From contig NC_034011.1 in the NCBI RefSeq assembly GCF_000346465.2, forward strand, positions 17,744,937 through 17,808,936: a stretch of 64,000 bases of DNA, read 5' to 3'. Of this stretch, positions 11,000-36,620 are shown one piece after another (the stretch's first letter is position 1; each line of letters begins with the position of its first letter). Both the position numbers and the translations under genes were made by a program. The notes beneath the pieces are model-generated. The model saw nothing but the letters and a program-made list of their open reading frames with translations. It made no database searches and was not told the DNA's origin. The DNA comes from Prunus persica (taxonomy: Eukaryota; Streptophyta; Magnoliopsida; Rosales; Rosaceae).

Positions 11000-11137
11000 T
11001 TTTTTTTTTTCTTCTTCCTTGAAGTTAGGAAGGAGATATGCGTTCCCACACACACAACTAATATGTCATGAGAATTTGAACTTGAAATCACTTGTCTACA
11101 AGTCAATGTCATTTTTCCCTAGCTTAAACCTTATTGG
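11000..11137 (-). mobile_element. SINE-like retroposon with 13-bp target duplication
   Basis: CCGTTTTGATAGT occurs on both sides (10987-10999 and 11138-11150). Between them is a 138-bp insert with a T run at its left end, i.e. a poly(A) tail on the minus strand. On the minus strand the insert also has a B-box-like AGTTCAAATTC. A 13-bp duplication plus a tail is diagnostic of LINE-mobilised retroposition, and the length fits a tRNA-derived SINE. Confidence 0.7.
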
Positions 11138-11150
11138 CCGTTTTGATAGT

Positions 11151-11556
11151 CTGATAAGACATATCCCTTGTTTATAAGTCTTATAGCAAGAACAGGCGTT
11201 CACACTTTCTCTCGAAACTGAAAGATTATGATTTGCCTTTACTAATGAGGACGGCGTTAATTAATCTATGACTATACTTTGATTAGTATCTCATGATCTA
11301 CCAATATGCAACTCATGCACTAAAACATTGAAGGTTTTGTGCATCTATATGCAAGTGTGTTCAAGGATTCATGCAAAACTAAATTTAGAATGATGAAAAA
11401 GAAATTGAGTCAGAAAATTAAGGGCATATATATAAATACCGAAATTCATTCTAACATGACACAAAGAAGCAAAAATATTTGTGCGATTAAAAAACCTCAG
11501 TAGCTGAGTATTTTCAAGAGAGAAGTAGCCATTTGCAAAACAAGGGAGAAACAAGA
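11151..11556. other. Intergenic; likely 3' flank of the 11557-12003 gene
   Basis: AT-rich sequence without a supported gene. It probably includes the 3' UTR of the minus-strand gene that ends at 11557. Confidence 0.4.
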
Positions 11557-12003
11557 TTAGTGATTTCGGTCAGGCGATTCGGGCTGCAGGTTTCCATCAG
11601 AATCATAATCAATTTTCCCTGAAAAATTCAGTGGAGCACAACGTTCTCCCATAATTATGCTTTTCCTCCAAACTGCTTCATCACTATGATCATCATCATC
11701 ATCATCTTTTTGATCTTCTTCTCCTGCCTCCATCTTCCTCCAAGAAACCATCTTCGCCATCGCCAGAGCTTTGCTACTAATCTTGCTGTTTAACTTGGCA
11801 ATGAACTTTACATCTTTCGACTCGGAGTTTGTGATCGCTTCCTCCTTTTTCTCGTGTGATTTTTTACTCTTGCGGGAAGTGCAGAGAAATATTACGAGAG
11901 AAAACATGGAGAAAAATACAATGAGGGCGAAGAGAAAATGTGATTGGTGTTGAAACAAGTGGTGAGAGGCCATGGAGAAGCTTGGAGCAAGAGGCCTTGC
12001 CAT
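11557..12003 (-). CDS. Small single-pass membrane protein, conserved plant family of unknown function
   Basis: A 148-aa single-exon gene. The frame stays open further upstream to 12165, but the ATG at 12003 (MARPLAPS) is preferred because it starts just before the only hydrophobic segment and the upstream residues look like leader sequence. A membrane helix covers roughly residues 22-41 (FLFALIVFFSMFSLVIFL). A basic Lys/Arg-rich stretch follows, then a mixed cytosolic-type region with a run of Asp residues (about 105-112). The C-terminal block VWRKSIIMGERC followed by a P-L-NFSG-IDYDSDGN pattern resembles a short conserved tail in many unnamed plant membrane proteins. The function is unknown. 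Orientation is opposite to the Copia nest and codon structure is intact, so it is probably a real gene. Confidence 0.7.
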   Translation of the reverse strand: MARPLAPSFSMASHHLFQHQSHFLFALIVFFSMFSLVIFLCTSRKSKKSHEKKEEAITNSESKDVKFIAKLNSKISSKALAMAKMVSWRKMEAGEEDQKDDDDDDHSDEAVWRKSIIMGERCAPLNFSGKIDYDSDGNLQPESPDRNH

Positions 12004-12161
12004 GGCTACAAGGAGGAGAGGAGGGATGGATGAGGAAATAAAATTGGAGTTTAATTTATGATTTGCATGAGCTCTTAAAGAGTGCAGAAAGTGATGAAAA
12101 TTAATACATACTCCGGTTGTCCCGGTGACAAAGTGGGGGCCATCCGGGCTCCCCGTGTTAT

Positions 12162-12349
12162 ACAAGGCTACATGGACTTGACCTATTGACTTAAGAGTCC
12201 CTCTTTACAAGGTTTTGGAGCCATTGGCCTCTTCTGCATCCATAGGTCCATTTATACAAGGCGACATGGACTTGACCTATTGACTTAAGAGTACCTCTTT
12301 ACAAGGTTTTGGAGCCATTGGCCTCTTCTGCATCCATAGGTCCATTTTG
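12162..12349. repeat. Tandem duplication, about 94-bp unit, two copies
   Basis: Two nearly identical units containing ACATGGACTTGACCTATTG and GGCCTCTTCTGCATCC start at about 12162 and 12256. They lie just upstream of the start of the 11557-12003 gene, so they could affect its promoter. Confidence 0.85.
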
Positions 12350-13345
12350 GCTTCTTTTAAAAAATATCTCTTCTTTTGTTTTTTTCAAAGTCTCTCTAAG
12401 TTATATACCCATTCTTAGCACGAGTGATATAGATAAATCATACATCATTTAATTTATATAAACAAATAAAAAAAAATTCAAAAAATGACAACTAACCCTA
12501 TTAAATTACTTTAATACTTTATTGAGTATTTTTTTTATTTAAAAATACCCTTCTTCTTTTTATTATTATTATTATTTTTTTATCTGGGCCTTACTTTGCT
12601 TTGGTTTGAATAGGAAGGAAGAAGTTGGATAGGCTTCTAAGCAAAACCATATTACCAAATAAAAATATTGAAAGGAACAGTGGTGGGGATGTACATCTGC
12701 AACATGTTAACTACATAAAATTTATGTTATTACCAGATGATTTTATTATAGTTCATCATCATCTGCATATCAATGTAGGAAAATGTAGGGCACAATGTTG
12801 GGTTGGGGTGGGGCATGAGTTGCAAGACCAAAAATGCCCATGGCAGATGTTGGCTTATTATCTTTCAAGAATTCCAAAAAGAAGCTGCAGGTCAATTACC
12901 ATTTGTTCTCACATTGGAATTTACGAAAAATTCTAACAAAGTACAACTAGGATAGGAGGATCTTATTTTCCAAACATTTCAAATAAAAGAACGGAATAAA
13001 GTATTGGATTTCCAACCCCAGTTTATAGGATACGCGAGTTATGCCAGTCGGTTAAGACAGTGATTCTCCAGAAAAATTAAATTAATTATTGCTTGTATTA
13101 AAAAAACGAAACACTAACTATTATACATTGTCATATTGCTGGTAATCAATGTTAGAAAACAGATAACAGATAGAGAGCTAGAATTTAGAAGAAAATGATG
13201 AGTTTCAATACAGATTAGGAAATCAACTGTGTTGTTATTAATGATAAGCAGATTAAAACTGCAGACATAGACAAAGCTTACACATACAAACTAAGATTAA
13301 GCAAAAGCAACCAATTAACCAAAAAAATTTGGATTAATTTTTGCA
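12350..13345. other. Intergenic, no gene seen
   Basis: AT-rich DNA with no supported coding sequence. A tRNA A-box-like string near 13035 lacks a matching B box. The right end probably includes the 3' UTR of the minus-strand gene ending at 13346. Confidence 0.4.
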
Positions 13346-13570
13346 TCAAATTGGAATGGCATTAGAGACCTTCGGATAAACAACAGTGGCCGGATGAGCC
13401 ATGATTCTTCTCCCCTTGACGTGCTTGAACAAGTAAACACAAGCCCCAATAGGCCATTCAATAATGGCAGCTCCAAGAAAGCATAAACACCCTAAGGTAG
13501 GCCCCACCACCTTGCACCTACATGGGTTGCTACGTGTGCCACACTGCACACATCCAATTCCACCAGTCAT
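13346..13570 (-). CDS. Cys-rich small membrane protein, function unknown
   Basis: A 74-aa intact single-exon gene. The N-terminus has a compact cysteine cluster (CVQCG, then NPCRCK) followed by one or two hydrophobic segments (about residues 22-50, including LGCLCFLGAAIIEWPIGACVYLF). A basic turn KGRRIMAHPATV follows, with a short tail. This architecture matches a family of short unnamed plant membrane proteins; no reaction can be assigned. A TATA box lies about 110 bp upstream, and the 5' leader is T/C-balanced and free of stops in other features. The compact conserved layout and promoter support it as a real gene rather than a chance frame. Confidence 0.65.
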   Translation of the reverse strand: MTGGIGCVQCGTRSNPCRCKVVGPTLGCLCFLGAAIIEWPIGACVYLFKHVKGRRIMAHPATVVYPKVSNAIPI

Positions 13571-13679
13571 GATGATGATGTGCTAGGAATCGGATCAACG
13601 GAAACTCCAAAGCAGCGGTCGATCGATCAAAAGATTTTGATGGCTGTTTGTTCTGGTTTTAATGGAGATGGGGAGCTTG

Positions 13680-13690
13680 GTTTTTATAGG
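13680..13690 (-). promoter_or_regulatory. TATA box of the 74-aa gene
   Basis: CTATAAAAACC on the minus strand, about 110 bp upstream of the ATG at 13570. Spacing fits a plant core promoter with an 80-bp leader. Confidence 0.6.
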
Positions 13691-14189
13691 GATACAAATT
13701 TCCAACTGTTCAAGCATATTTTATGAGCATTGGTAGGGTCGATGAGAGAAGAATATATAAATACGTGTTATGTTCAGCAAAGGCATGTGCGACACGTGTC
13801 CTCTGTTTGGACAGGTGTCTTGATTTCATAGTTTGTTATGTCGGTATTATCCAACTGGGTCCAATCAAAACATGACACCGATCGTTTATCGTATATGGAA
13901 CTATTTGCGATCTTTATTTACTCTCTTAGTATCCATTCTTGGTTTTGGTGGGGCCCTCTGGTGGGATTTTTTCAAAATATCTACTCATCGTGCTTTTGTC
14001 GACTTCGGAGGGTTCTTGGGCTCATCCAATCGGGCTTTGTGGAATTGGGTCAACAGCCGACATATGTCGGGTTGAGTCCCTTATCATTTGGGATTCAAAT
14101 ACGAGATTTCAAATGTATACGTAATTGTTCTTAACTAATTTAGCTATAAGTTTAATGTTAATGTACGCGCCTTTTTAGTTTTAATTTAG

Positions 14190-14916
14190 GGTGAAACAAG
14201 GGAGCTAATTTTCTAATTCTTATTTTTTCCATTCACACTCCCTTTTACTTTTTAACATTTTTTAATTAAATTTGTTCTTTCTCTTTCCTATTCTACCATT
14301 ATATTAGATTAATTTCTTAGCTCTTGAGAAATGTGTCTACTCTTGTATGGTTGAATTTTCTTAGCCACCAAACATGTTTTTTTCTTTTTTTGAGCAACTC
14401 ATGTTGTATTAAATCTTCTTTTGTATTTGTTATTGAAGTTTTGGTTTTAATTTGAGTTCTAGTATTGAGTATATGAAGATTTTGTTCAATTTAGTTACTC
14501 TTTCTTTGTTTTTTGTTTCTTTGTGGCCATTTGGCTATCTATGTATTTTTATTGTCTTTTGCATTAAATTTTGTTTCCTTCTCCCAAAAAATAAATAAAT
14601 AAAAAACTATGGTTGCAAGGTTTATTCATGGGGAATGACTTTTTGCAGCAGGTGCACCATATAATTTTGCATAGACAAATATATAGTGTCAATTATTTCT
14701 TACTTGATTAGTGTGTTACATTGCTAAAGCTAATAAAGCTCCAAGAAAAAGACAATATTAAAAAAAAGTGAAGTAAAAAGAAATTAATGTAGATCTAGTA
14801 AGGGTAGAATAGGAAAGAGAAAGAACAAAAAAGAACAAAATTGATTAAAAAAATTATAAAGTAAAAAGGAGTGTAAGTGGAGAAAAGAGGAGTCGAAAAA
14901 TCAGCTTCCTTAAATA
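14190..14916. mobile_element. Inverted-repeat element (MITE-like)
   Basis: The segment 14190-14330 is the approximate reverse complement of 14770-14916. The shared core includes TTGTTCTTTCTCTTTCCTA, CACTCC, and AGGGAGCTAATTTT versus its partner AGGAAGCTGATTTTT. The arms are about 140 bp and the loop about 440 bp, with no coding capacity. A similar T-rich motif set occurs inside the element at 19584-20115, suggesting related families. Exact ends and target duplication were not resolved. Confidence 0.6.
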
Positions 14917-14940
14917 ATTAACTAATTAAATGGGAACACT

Positions 14941-16614
14941 TGACATATTGTGGTTGTACCAAGTGATCAACTATATAGAATTATCGATGTAGGGGCCTTT
15001 TTCTTCTGGCAGCTACAAATGGGCTGGGTTGCCGTAAGAAGCGAACTGATGAAATTATCCCCTGTGCCTGAGTTCAGAAATCAAGCCCCAAGAATGCTTC
15101 GAAAGGACAGTAGGGCCTTCGGAAACACCTTGGTTATCTTCACCAACAAAAATAATAATAGCTTACAAATGAATTCTTAGTGCTTACATGTAGAATCTTA
15201 GCTTGGCATAAGAGGCTTGTGGCATGGGAGCAAAGTTGTCATGAGTTTAGCCTTAAAGGGAAAGAGCTGTGAGTTTCTATGAAAAACCAGAGTTCTAAGG
15301 AAAATGAGGAAAGGATTATAAGATGTTTTGGCTGAGAAAAGGAGAGAGGCTAGGCAATGGGTGGCTTAAGTGTTTTTCCGACAGCTCGACAGAGGTGCTG
15401 TCAAGTATCAGACGATCTGCTAAGAGGAAAAACAAGGGGGAGAAGGATGAACTGAGCACGAAATTGCTGGGTTTTTGAGGTAAGAGAGGAAGCTTGCTCT
15501 CTAGATGTGGTTGTTCCTTTGTTGGGTAGAAGAGGCCTTATTTATAGCTGCTGGAAGCTATTCTTTTCAAAGAAACCCTAATGGTTTCTATCCAATTTGG
15601 CCAAACTTTTCCCTTTCTTTCTTCTCCCTTCCTTTGACTTATCTTATAATGGTGAAAATCCCCTCTGCCCAATCTCACAAAATCAGGGATTTTTGGGAGC
15701 TCAATGCTCTTCTCACAGCTACCTTAGTGAAGAACTCTTATTCTCAGCCATCCCTTTTCCTTTCTTTCCTTCCTTCTTTCATAGCCAGATCTGATGAAGG
15801 AAAGAAATGGGTATACATGCTGGTTTGAAGGGTGGCTTCCTTCCTAGCAAGCTGCGCCCCAATATCTCTTGGTCCCTTGGATGTTTTTGCTTGAAAACTT
15901 ATTCCTTCCCATGTGCTGGAGCCTCCCAGCAGCCCTGCGCATGTGGTCTTCCAAGCTTCCTTCATGGTTTTGTCTTCCAGCCAAGTGCTGGGGCGTTTGC
16001 TGCTTCTCATTTCTAATTGTATGAGCCTTCTAAGATAGCAAGTTAATTTACCAAACAAATGGGTTAACCTCATCAAGTGTTGGGCTATATTGGTTAAGTT
16101 AATGGGTCATTTTTGGCTGAGGTAATGGGTTATTTTCTCCTTCGTTCTTACCCACATATTTGGGCCTAAGAAATGGGCTTGGGTTCTGAGGCTCCCAAGC
16201 AACCCGGGACCTCCATTTCTGGTCCATCAATGGGTCTCATGACAACTTATTACCTTCCATGCCACAAGCCACTCAAGCAAGCTATGGGCATTCGAGTGGC
16301 TTGGGTCCACTTAGGCTTGTAGCGTGGTTGGGCGTGAAACAATAATTTCCTGCTTGACGTGGCATGTTGCTTGTCACGCTATAATTTTATTGTCCTTAAA
16401 GAAGAACACGGTGCTTATTTTAGCATGGGCTTGTATTTTATAACCTTATCTCAGTTCCTGGCATGACAAATTATTTATTTAGCATGGCACGTGGGCTGCG
16501 ACTTGTATATGAATGACCTTCATATACTATGATATGTGACTTTTCTTAATAAATTATCATATTTGGGCCGGAAATTTATTTGAGCCTAACCATGGACTTT
16601 TTTGGACCTCAACA
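14941..16614 (-). mobile_element. Probable solo LTR, gypsy type
   Basis: On the minus strand the block starts TGTTGAGGTCC (16614 inward) and ends with CA at 14941. It has a promoter-like CTATAAATAAGG at 15538-15548 and CT-rich and GGGCC-containing sequence of the kind seen in plant gypsy LTRs. Its length of about 1.67 kb is close to the gypsy LTR at 55 kb, but the two do not obviously align. No internal domain or matching target duplication was found, so the boundaries are tentative. Confidence 0.45.
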
Positions 16615-17412
16615 ATCTCTTACTCTTCAAGTAGGTTAAAGAATTCTTGAATCCTATATACAAGAGGTTGATCACTACATTGCTTATAAGAATAATCTGA
16701 ATTACAAGATAGATTGAGTATATATACTCAGAAGACTAAAGCTATAACACAGATGACTGCATTGCTTAACAACTAAGCAACCCCCTTAACAATTGACTAA
16801 CTACTTAATAGAACAACTGACTGGCACATAATTGAGTAGCATGTGAACAAATGGTCTACACTTGAATTTTCCGACCTCTAATTTTGGCTCTCCCCGTTTT
16901 GCCTAGCCGGCGCAGGGGAGGGAGGAGGAAAGACGTAGACGACCGCACTTCTATTATAGTGTGACATCTACAATTGAAGATTCTGGCCTGTACTTTTAGC
17001 ACTCCACGTTTATACCCTTTGCCATTCAAATGTACTTTACAATTTGTTTGGTGTTAATGGTGATGAAATGCATAAAACTCTAGCCTTTAAAAACTGAAAG
17101 TGGTTTGGCTGTCCTAGACATGTGACGGTCATCTAGTTTTCATCCTGTTAAAAGAATTCTACTTTTCTTTCAATTCTGCATTGCTTAAAAAGAACAAAAA
17201 AGCTAGAGGCATTGTCTTTTTAATCGATCGTTTGCCAGGGCATATGATTCCATTCTTTGTTAATGAACTGTAACCATAGCCTGAGAGTGCTGCTTTTGGA
17301 ATCCACTTTCAATGCTTAGCATATTGGAATGCGATCTTGATCAAAACTTCACTACAAACTTTTTGGCAGATGGAACATATATTGTAATTGTGAAACATTA
17401 TATATAATAACA
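16615..17412. other. Intergenic, nothing recognised
   Basis: No coding sequence, RNA gene or clear repeat was seen here. Confidence 0.4.
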
Positions 17413-17532
17413 ATAATGCTATTTGTACTATTTTTACTGACCATCTCTCACCCCATTAGTGTATGCGAGACTCACCTGTATTAGAGAGGAGGTCAGCAAT
17501 GTGGTCGATAAAGGCGGTACAAATAACAATAC
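17413..17532. mobile_element. Short MITE
   Basis: A 120-bp segment ends in inverted repeats: GCTATTTGTAC at the left and, reverse-complemented, GTTATTTGTAC at the right. It has no coding capacity. This layout is a typical non-autonomous miniature inverted-repeat element; the superfamily was not determined. Confidence 0.55.
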
Positions 17533-17989
17533 CCATATAATAATAGTTAAATTGTCGAGAGTGGCAAAAGTGGAAGAATAATGCCATTGCCAGCCATAGA
17601 CTTTATTCGAAGGGCATGGAAGCATTCTTGCTGGAGAGATATATAAAGCAATCTTAACTATCAAAATGCCTAAAGAAAGTTAATATGCTTGACAAATCCC
17701 TAAAGTAAGTTAATTTGAATGTCCCCTTTAAGCAGAGCATGCTAATTAAGTTACTTGGATTTGTTAATTAATTCATTAAATTAATTATATACCCATATTT
17801 AATTAATTGTAGAGCTAATGATTGGAAACACTTGCTAATTAATCCATTTGTTTAAATTAAATTAAATTATGTATGTGAATGATTCAAAAGGTAGTTGTTG
17901 ACATAATAAATAAAGTCACCTCATGCATTTACAACATCCACATGCTATTCGCTTTCAAAACATTTCAACACAACATCTAAAGCGGGGTC

Positions 17990-18345
17990 CCAAATGGAGC
18001 GCCCCTGCTCTCCCCCCCAATTAGGGGTTCCCGGAAAATATATAAGTAACCTGAAGGCCCGTGCCCTTTTTTTTTTCCCCTTTTGTAGAAAAAAAAGGAG
18101 ACCCCCACCCCCCCCTGCAGAGGTAAGGCCCCTCAGGTGGATTTTTTTTTTTTTTCTTTTGAGGGGGGGGGGGGGGGGGACCCCCACTAAAAAAAAAAAA
18201 ATTAACGCCCAAGGCAAAGGGGCCCAAAAAAAATTTAAAAAAATTTTTTTTCCTACCCCTTTTTTTTTTTTTTTTTTTTTAAAAAAAAAGCCCTTTAATT
18301 TTTTTTTTTTTCCCCCCCCCCCCCCCCCCCCCCCCCCCAAATCTC
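17990..18345. other. Homopolymer-rich stretch, probable base-calling or assembly artefact
   Basis: Runs of 8 to about 29 identical bases of all four kinds (T, C, A, G) alternate over 350 bp, unlike anything else in the window. The region sits directly upstream of the proline-rich gene and would cover its promoter. The long frames on both strands here are meaningless low-complexity readings. Confidence 0.7.
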
Positions 18346-18387
18346 TCAAACCCCAGCCGTATTTTCACTCAATCTTTCTTGAAGTTA

Positions 18388-18858
18388 ATGGCATTGCATC
18401 CACATCAAACACTTCTTTTCATCATGCTTTTGATTTGGTCTTCAAAGAGTGTCATGACCACTTCTGATCATGAAAACCAAAATGATCATCATCAACAAAC
18501 ACTGGTATCTCAGAAACAAGAAGTTGATACGGGAATAAAATGCGGATCATGCCCTTGTGTGAACCCATGTGAGCAGCAGCAGGTGCTTCCACCTCCGCCA
18601 CCGCCGCCTCCTTGTCCTCCTCCTCCTCCTCCTCCAAAGGCTCCAACAACAACAACTCAAGATTGCCCGCCAAACCCATATGTACCGCCACCTCCTCCAA
18701 GGTTTGTTTACGTGACAGGTCTGCCAGGGGATGTGTATCAGTACCAAACAGATGCATATGCATATTACTCACCTGCTCCACGTCATCTCTATAACTTGTG
18801 GCTGCTGCTTTTGGTGACATTTATTTGGCCAGGATTTCAATATATATTACTTCTATAA
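18388..18858 (+). CDS. Secreted proline-rich protein (extensin/PRP-like)
   Basis: A 156-aa single-exon gene from the ATG at 18388. The start MALHPHQT is followed by a hydrophobic signal peptide (LLFIMLLIW, to about residue 21). A hydrophilic His/Gln/Asp segment comes next, then a Cys-rich motif (CGSCPCVNPC). Two polyproline blocks (8 and 7 consecutive Pro around a CP pair) and further PPPPP near the middle follow, then a Tyr-rich segment (VYQYQTDAYAYYSP). The C-terminus is hydrophobic (LWLLLLVTFIWPGF) and could be a GPI-anchor signal or membrane segment. This organisation is that of small hydroxyproline-rich cell-wall proteins, probably cross-linked through Tyr. Exact subfamily is unclear. 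The promoter is obscured by the homopolymer region. Confidence 0.75.
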   Translation: MALHPHQTLLFIMLLIWSSKSVMTTSDHENQNDHHQQTLVSQKQEVDTGIKCGSCPCVNPCEQQQVLPPPPPPPPCPPPPPPPKAPTTTTQDCPPNPYVPPPPPRFVYVTGLPGDVYQYQTDAYAYYSPAPRHLYNLWLLLLVTFIWPGFQYILLL

Positions 18859-19013
18859 GTGCTTATGATACGAAGGCTGCCTAATTCGATCCAATTATAT
18901 ATTAATTAGGTCTGTTGTTAGAGATTATGCTGTTATTAGTAACTACTGTTGCTCTAATTCTCTTGTCTTGTTCATTTCTATATATCTTTTATTCCGCTTC
19001 TACTGCCCAAATT

Positions 19014-19019
19014 AATAAA
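19014..19019 (+). terminator. Polyadenylation signal candidate
   Basis: AATAAA lies 156 bp after the stop codon of the proline-rich gene, in T-rich context, a plausible plant near-upstream element. Confidence 0.4.
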
Positions 19020-19104
19020 AATTTTTTTTCTTTCTGAATTACTGTTTAATTACAGCCCATCCAACTTCCTCTCTTTAGATTAAACATTTATTAGTAGAAC
19101 TTTT

Positions 19105-19235
19105 TTATCTTTTTTTTTTTTTATAGGACATTTCCTATTGAAATGGGCGATAGCATATTAAACTCACACACAAAACACGGATGCTACGACTCGAACCCAG
19201 GATCTTGCCTAAGGGAGTAAATATTCCATGTGTTT
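19105..19235 (-). mobile_element. SINE-like retroposon
   Basis: On the minus strand the segment contains CCTGGGTTCGAGTCG, a strong pol III B box of tRNA type. A short body follows, ending in a poly(A) tail (T run at 19116-19129 on the plus strand). Length and layout match tRNA-derived plant SINEs. The A box and target duplication were not clear. Confidence 0.55.
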
Positions 19236-19583
19236 TCTAAAATGCTTTGTAATTTAAAATATTTACTTTATAGTAGTTTATTTTCATGATAATAAATTGT
19301 GGTTTATTGGAAATTAGACAAGTATAATATTTTTAGTAAATTTCTCTCTCCTTTGGCCTCTTTTAAAAAATCTCTCACTCCTTTAGCTTTTTCCAAAATC
19401 TCCCTATTTTTTAGGATTTGAATATTTCGTCAAACTTCCCTACTCCCTCGAAAATCGTTATCTCATTCCTCTTTTTTTTTAATATAATTAATTTAGACAC
19501 ATTAATTAGTTGTCCCACTTCAACTTTTCTAGCTATATTGCAATAGTTGACGGCTTTTCTGTTTAGTCTAAGCTTTTATTAAA

Positions 19584-20115
19584 GAGTTAATTACACTAAC
19601 ATTCATGAGTTTTTTAGTGTTTTCACAAAATTTATTGAGGTTTTATAAATTACACGAATATTCTTTGAGATTTTAAATTATTTTCACAAAAACCCCTTTT
19701 ATCAAGTGTTCGTCCAAAAAATTGATGATTTTATATATAAAAAAAAATCTATGCAAATGACAAATTAACCTCTATGAATGTATGTGTAATCTAATCTCAA
19801 AGGCTAACTTTGTCATTTAGATAATATTTTTTTTGGGGATAATTTTCCAACTTCTCTTTTATCTACTTACACTTCCTTGTATGTTATAGTAAAAAGTATT
19901 AAAAAACAAAAATGAGTATAAGTAAACAAAAGGAGAGTGGGAAAATCTTCACCTTTTTTATATATATAAAATCATCAATCTTTGGACAAAAAATCAACGA
20001 AAAGATTTTGTGAAAGCAATTTAAAACCTCAGGGAATGTTCGTGTAATTTATGAAATCTCAAGGAGCTTTGTTAAAAAAACATAAAACCTCAAGGAATTT
20101 TAGTGCAAATAACTC
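19584..20115. mobile_element. Foldback MITE with 9-bp target duplication (Mutator type)
   Basis: The ends are GAGTTAATTACACTAA and, reverse-complemented, GAGTTATTTGCACTAA. The inverted repeats extend inward for well over 100 bp (through AAATTACACGAA and TTTCACAAAA). Identical 9-bp sequences TTTATTAAA flank it (19575-19583 and 20116-20124), the duplication size of Mutator-like elements. No transposase is encoded. Confidence 0.85.
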
Positions 20116-20124
20116 TTTATTAAA

Positions 20125-21439
20125 AGTAATTAGGGTTTAGACGTGGTGATGGTGCTAGAGATGCGGTGATGGTGATGGTGATGGTGGTCCACCCTTATGT
20201 ATAAGAGAGTGTGAGGAATTGACAAATGTCAAGACATGGTAACTATGGCTTGGGAACGTGACACCTCACACGTACAAATGTCTTTTTCTTTTTTCTTTTT
20301 TCTTTTTTTATAACAATCGATGGGATGTAAACATACCCGTAATAAAACTACATCATTGTAGGGTTAGCCAAAATTTATGTAAATGTCTATCAAGTTAACA
20401 CCTACCATTAAACCAAAGGCTACTTGGTACATGTACAAATTGTCTTTGCATTCTAATTGACACCCAAATGAACTTGTGTTGTTGGCCTTCTAATTGACTA
20501 AATAATTATACGTGTAAGTCCACACCACACCATAAAAACCGAGTATTTTATCTTCCCTCAACTTGGTTTTTTTCCTAACACCCATCTGAATGGTTTGCTT
20601 TCAGCCCCTATGAGGCTAAATCCAAATAGCTTCCTTTAACCTTGCATGCCTGATGGAAACTTAATAGACGCGTTGAGCTGTCACAGAGCTACCAATACGT
20701 TCAATCCAACGATACACGAACTGCAGGCAAACTTCAATGCCACGAAAACTCCATTAATATGATGAAACTGGAATCTACAGATTTCACTATGTAAATGGGA
20801 TCAGTTACACATGATACAATCGCATACAGAAGATTCTCAAGCATTTTGCTAACAAAGCTTTCTGATACAAGAATATGGAAAAATCAGACTCATGTATGGA
20901 TGCCACCCAGCTGAGCCAAGTCACGGAGATTGAAACCCGACCACACTTTGAAAATGGAAGATTTACAAAACGAATAATGCTGGCTCATCTGGATCACAAA
21001 CCAGTGTAAAATATGTTGCAATGGCACTCAGTAGTAAATATGGCTGTCATACCATTGGATTTCTACTCTGTCCTCAATTGCAATCACTCTGTACAGTATG
21101 AGTCGTCCAACGAACGGGAGGAGGGTCCGTAGGGTAGAACATGTTCCCGCAAGAATAAGTGAATTCCCACCAGCCAGCAGAGTCTCATATTACATGAAAC
21201 AAGGGGAACAATGAATATACCCTTCTGAATTAATTTTAGCCTTCTAGATGCTGAATATGTATTTTTGCCGATACAATTACAAATTCCTCACCCAGAAAAA
21301 ACAGGCCAAAACCACTATAAACAATCCCCTTTTTCACCTCCGAGGAAAACACAGCCAGCTCGCATATGCACTTTTTGACCAACACTTACTGAGCTGGCTT
21401 TTCCAAACAAAACCATGTGATTATCAATGAATTCTAACC
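20125..21439. other. Intergenic and probable PI4K-beta 3' UTR
   Basis: No independent gene was seen. The right part is likely the 3' UTR of the minus-strand PI4K-beta gene that stops at 21440; a precise polyadenylation site could not be fixed. A GATGGTG-type short tandem repeat lies at about 20165-20190. Confidence 0.4.
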
Positions 21440-36001
<14,562 letters not shown>

Positions 36002-36413
36002 TCACATTCACTTTAAATTTAATTTTCTGGTAATTACCTACAAAAATTCAAGCAAAACAGTTTCAAACTACAAACCTAGAAGAAGCAATGAGGTCAGATT
36101 ATTAAATTGAATTTCCTCAACTGATAAACCTACACATTATACCTACTAATTTACAAAAATTAATTTACTGTGTACTACCATTCGAATTAAGGCGTGAAAT
36201 TAGTACTGTATATGATTCTTTAAAAAGAAAAGAAATTGGTACTATATATAATGGTATAATAATCCAATTCAATCTGCTACTTAATACTTAATTGGTGAGT
36301 ACATAGTTGCCTAATTCGCTCATCCCCTCCGAATTTCGATCTGGATCGAGCGTACGGTATCGATCTGGAAAGAAAGATTTAACGAATCAGATTTCTCGAT
36401 GAGAGAACAGTAC

Positions 36414-36620
36414 CTGGATGATCAACGTCGCTGCCAAAACTCCGGTCGTTCCAAGTGCAATCTGGTCACCACCGCCGAGAGCAGACGAGCAATAGAGGGA
36501 GAGTGCCGCGAAAAAGGATATCGGTGGAGAGAGCCATGGACAGAGCAGACGAGCAATAGAGGGAGAGGGAGAGGGAGAGTGCGATAGCTGAGCCCACGTT
36601 TAATTCTTGCGTGTACGATC
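36414..36620 (-). other. PI4KB: Probable PI4K-beta 5' UTR exon and intron donor
   Basis: On the minus strand a splice donor CCAG|GTACTG occurs at 36414/36413. Acceptor candidates lie near 36076 (CTAG|GTTTGT), upstream of the ATG at 36001. A 5' UTR intron of about 340 bp is inferred. The leader contains a direct duplication of GAGCAGACGAGCAATAGAGG (at 36478 and 36541). Confidence 0.45.

Noticed and set aside
13028..13075. tRNA- or SINE-like A box (CCAGTCGGTTAAGAC)
   Set aside because: No B box or cloverleaf pairing follows within 70 bp, so neither a tRNA nor a SINE can be supported.
17945..18467. Long frames of Pro/Phe/Lys/Gly-rich protein on both strands
   Set aside because: They are translations of homopolymer runs in the suspect region and share no domain with anything.
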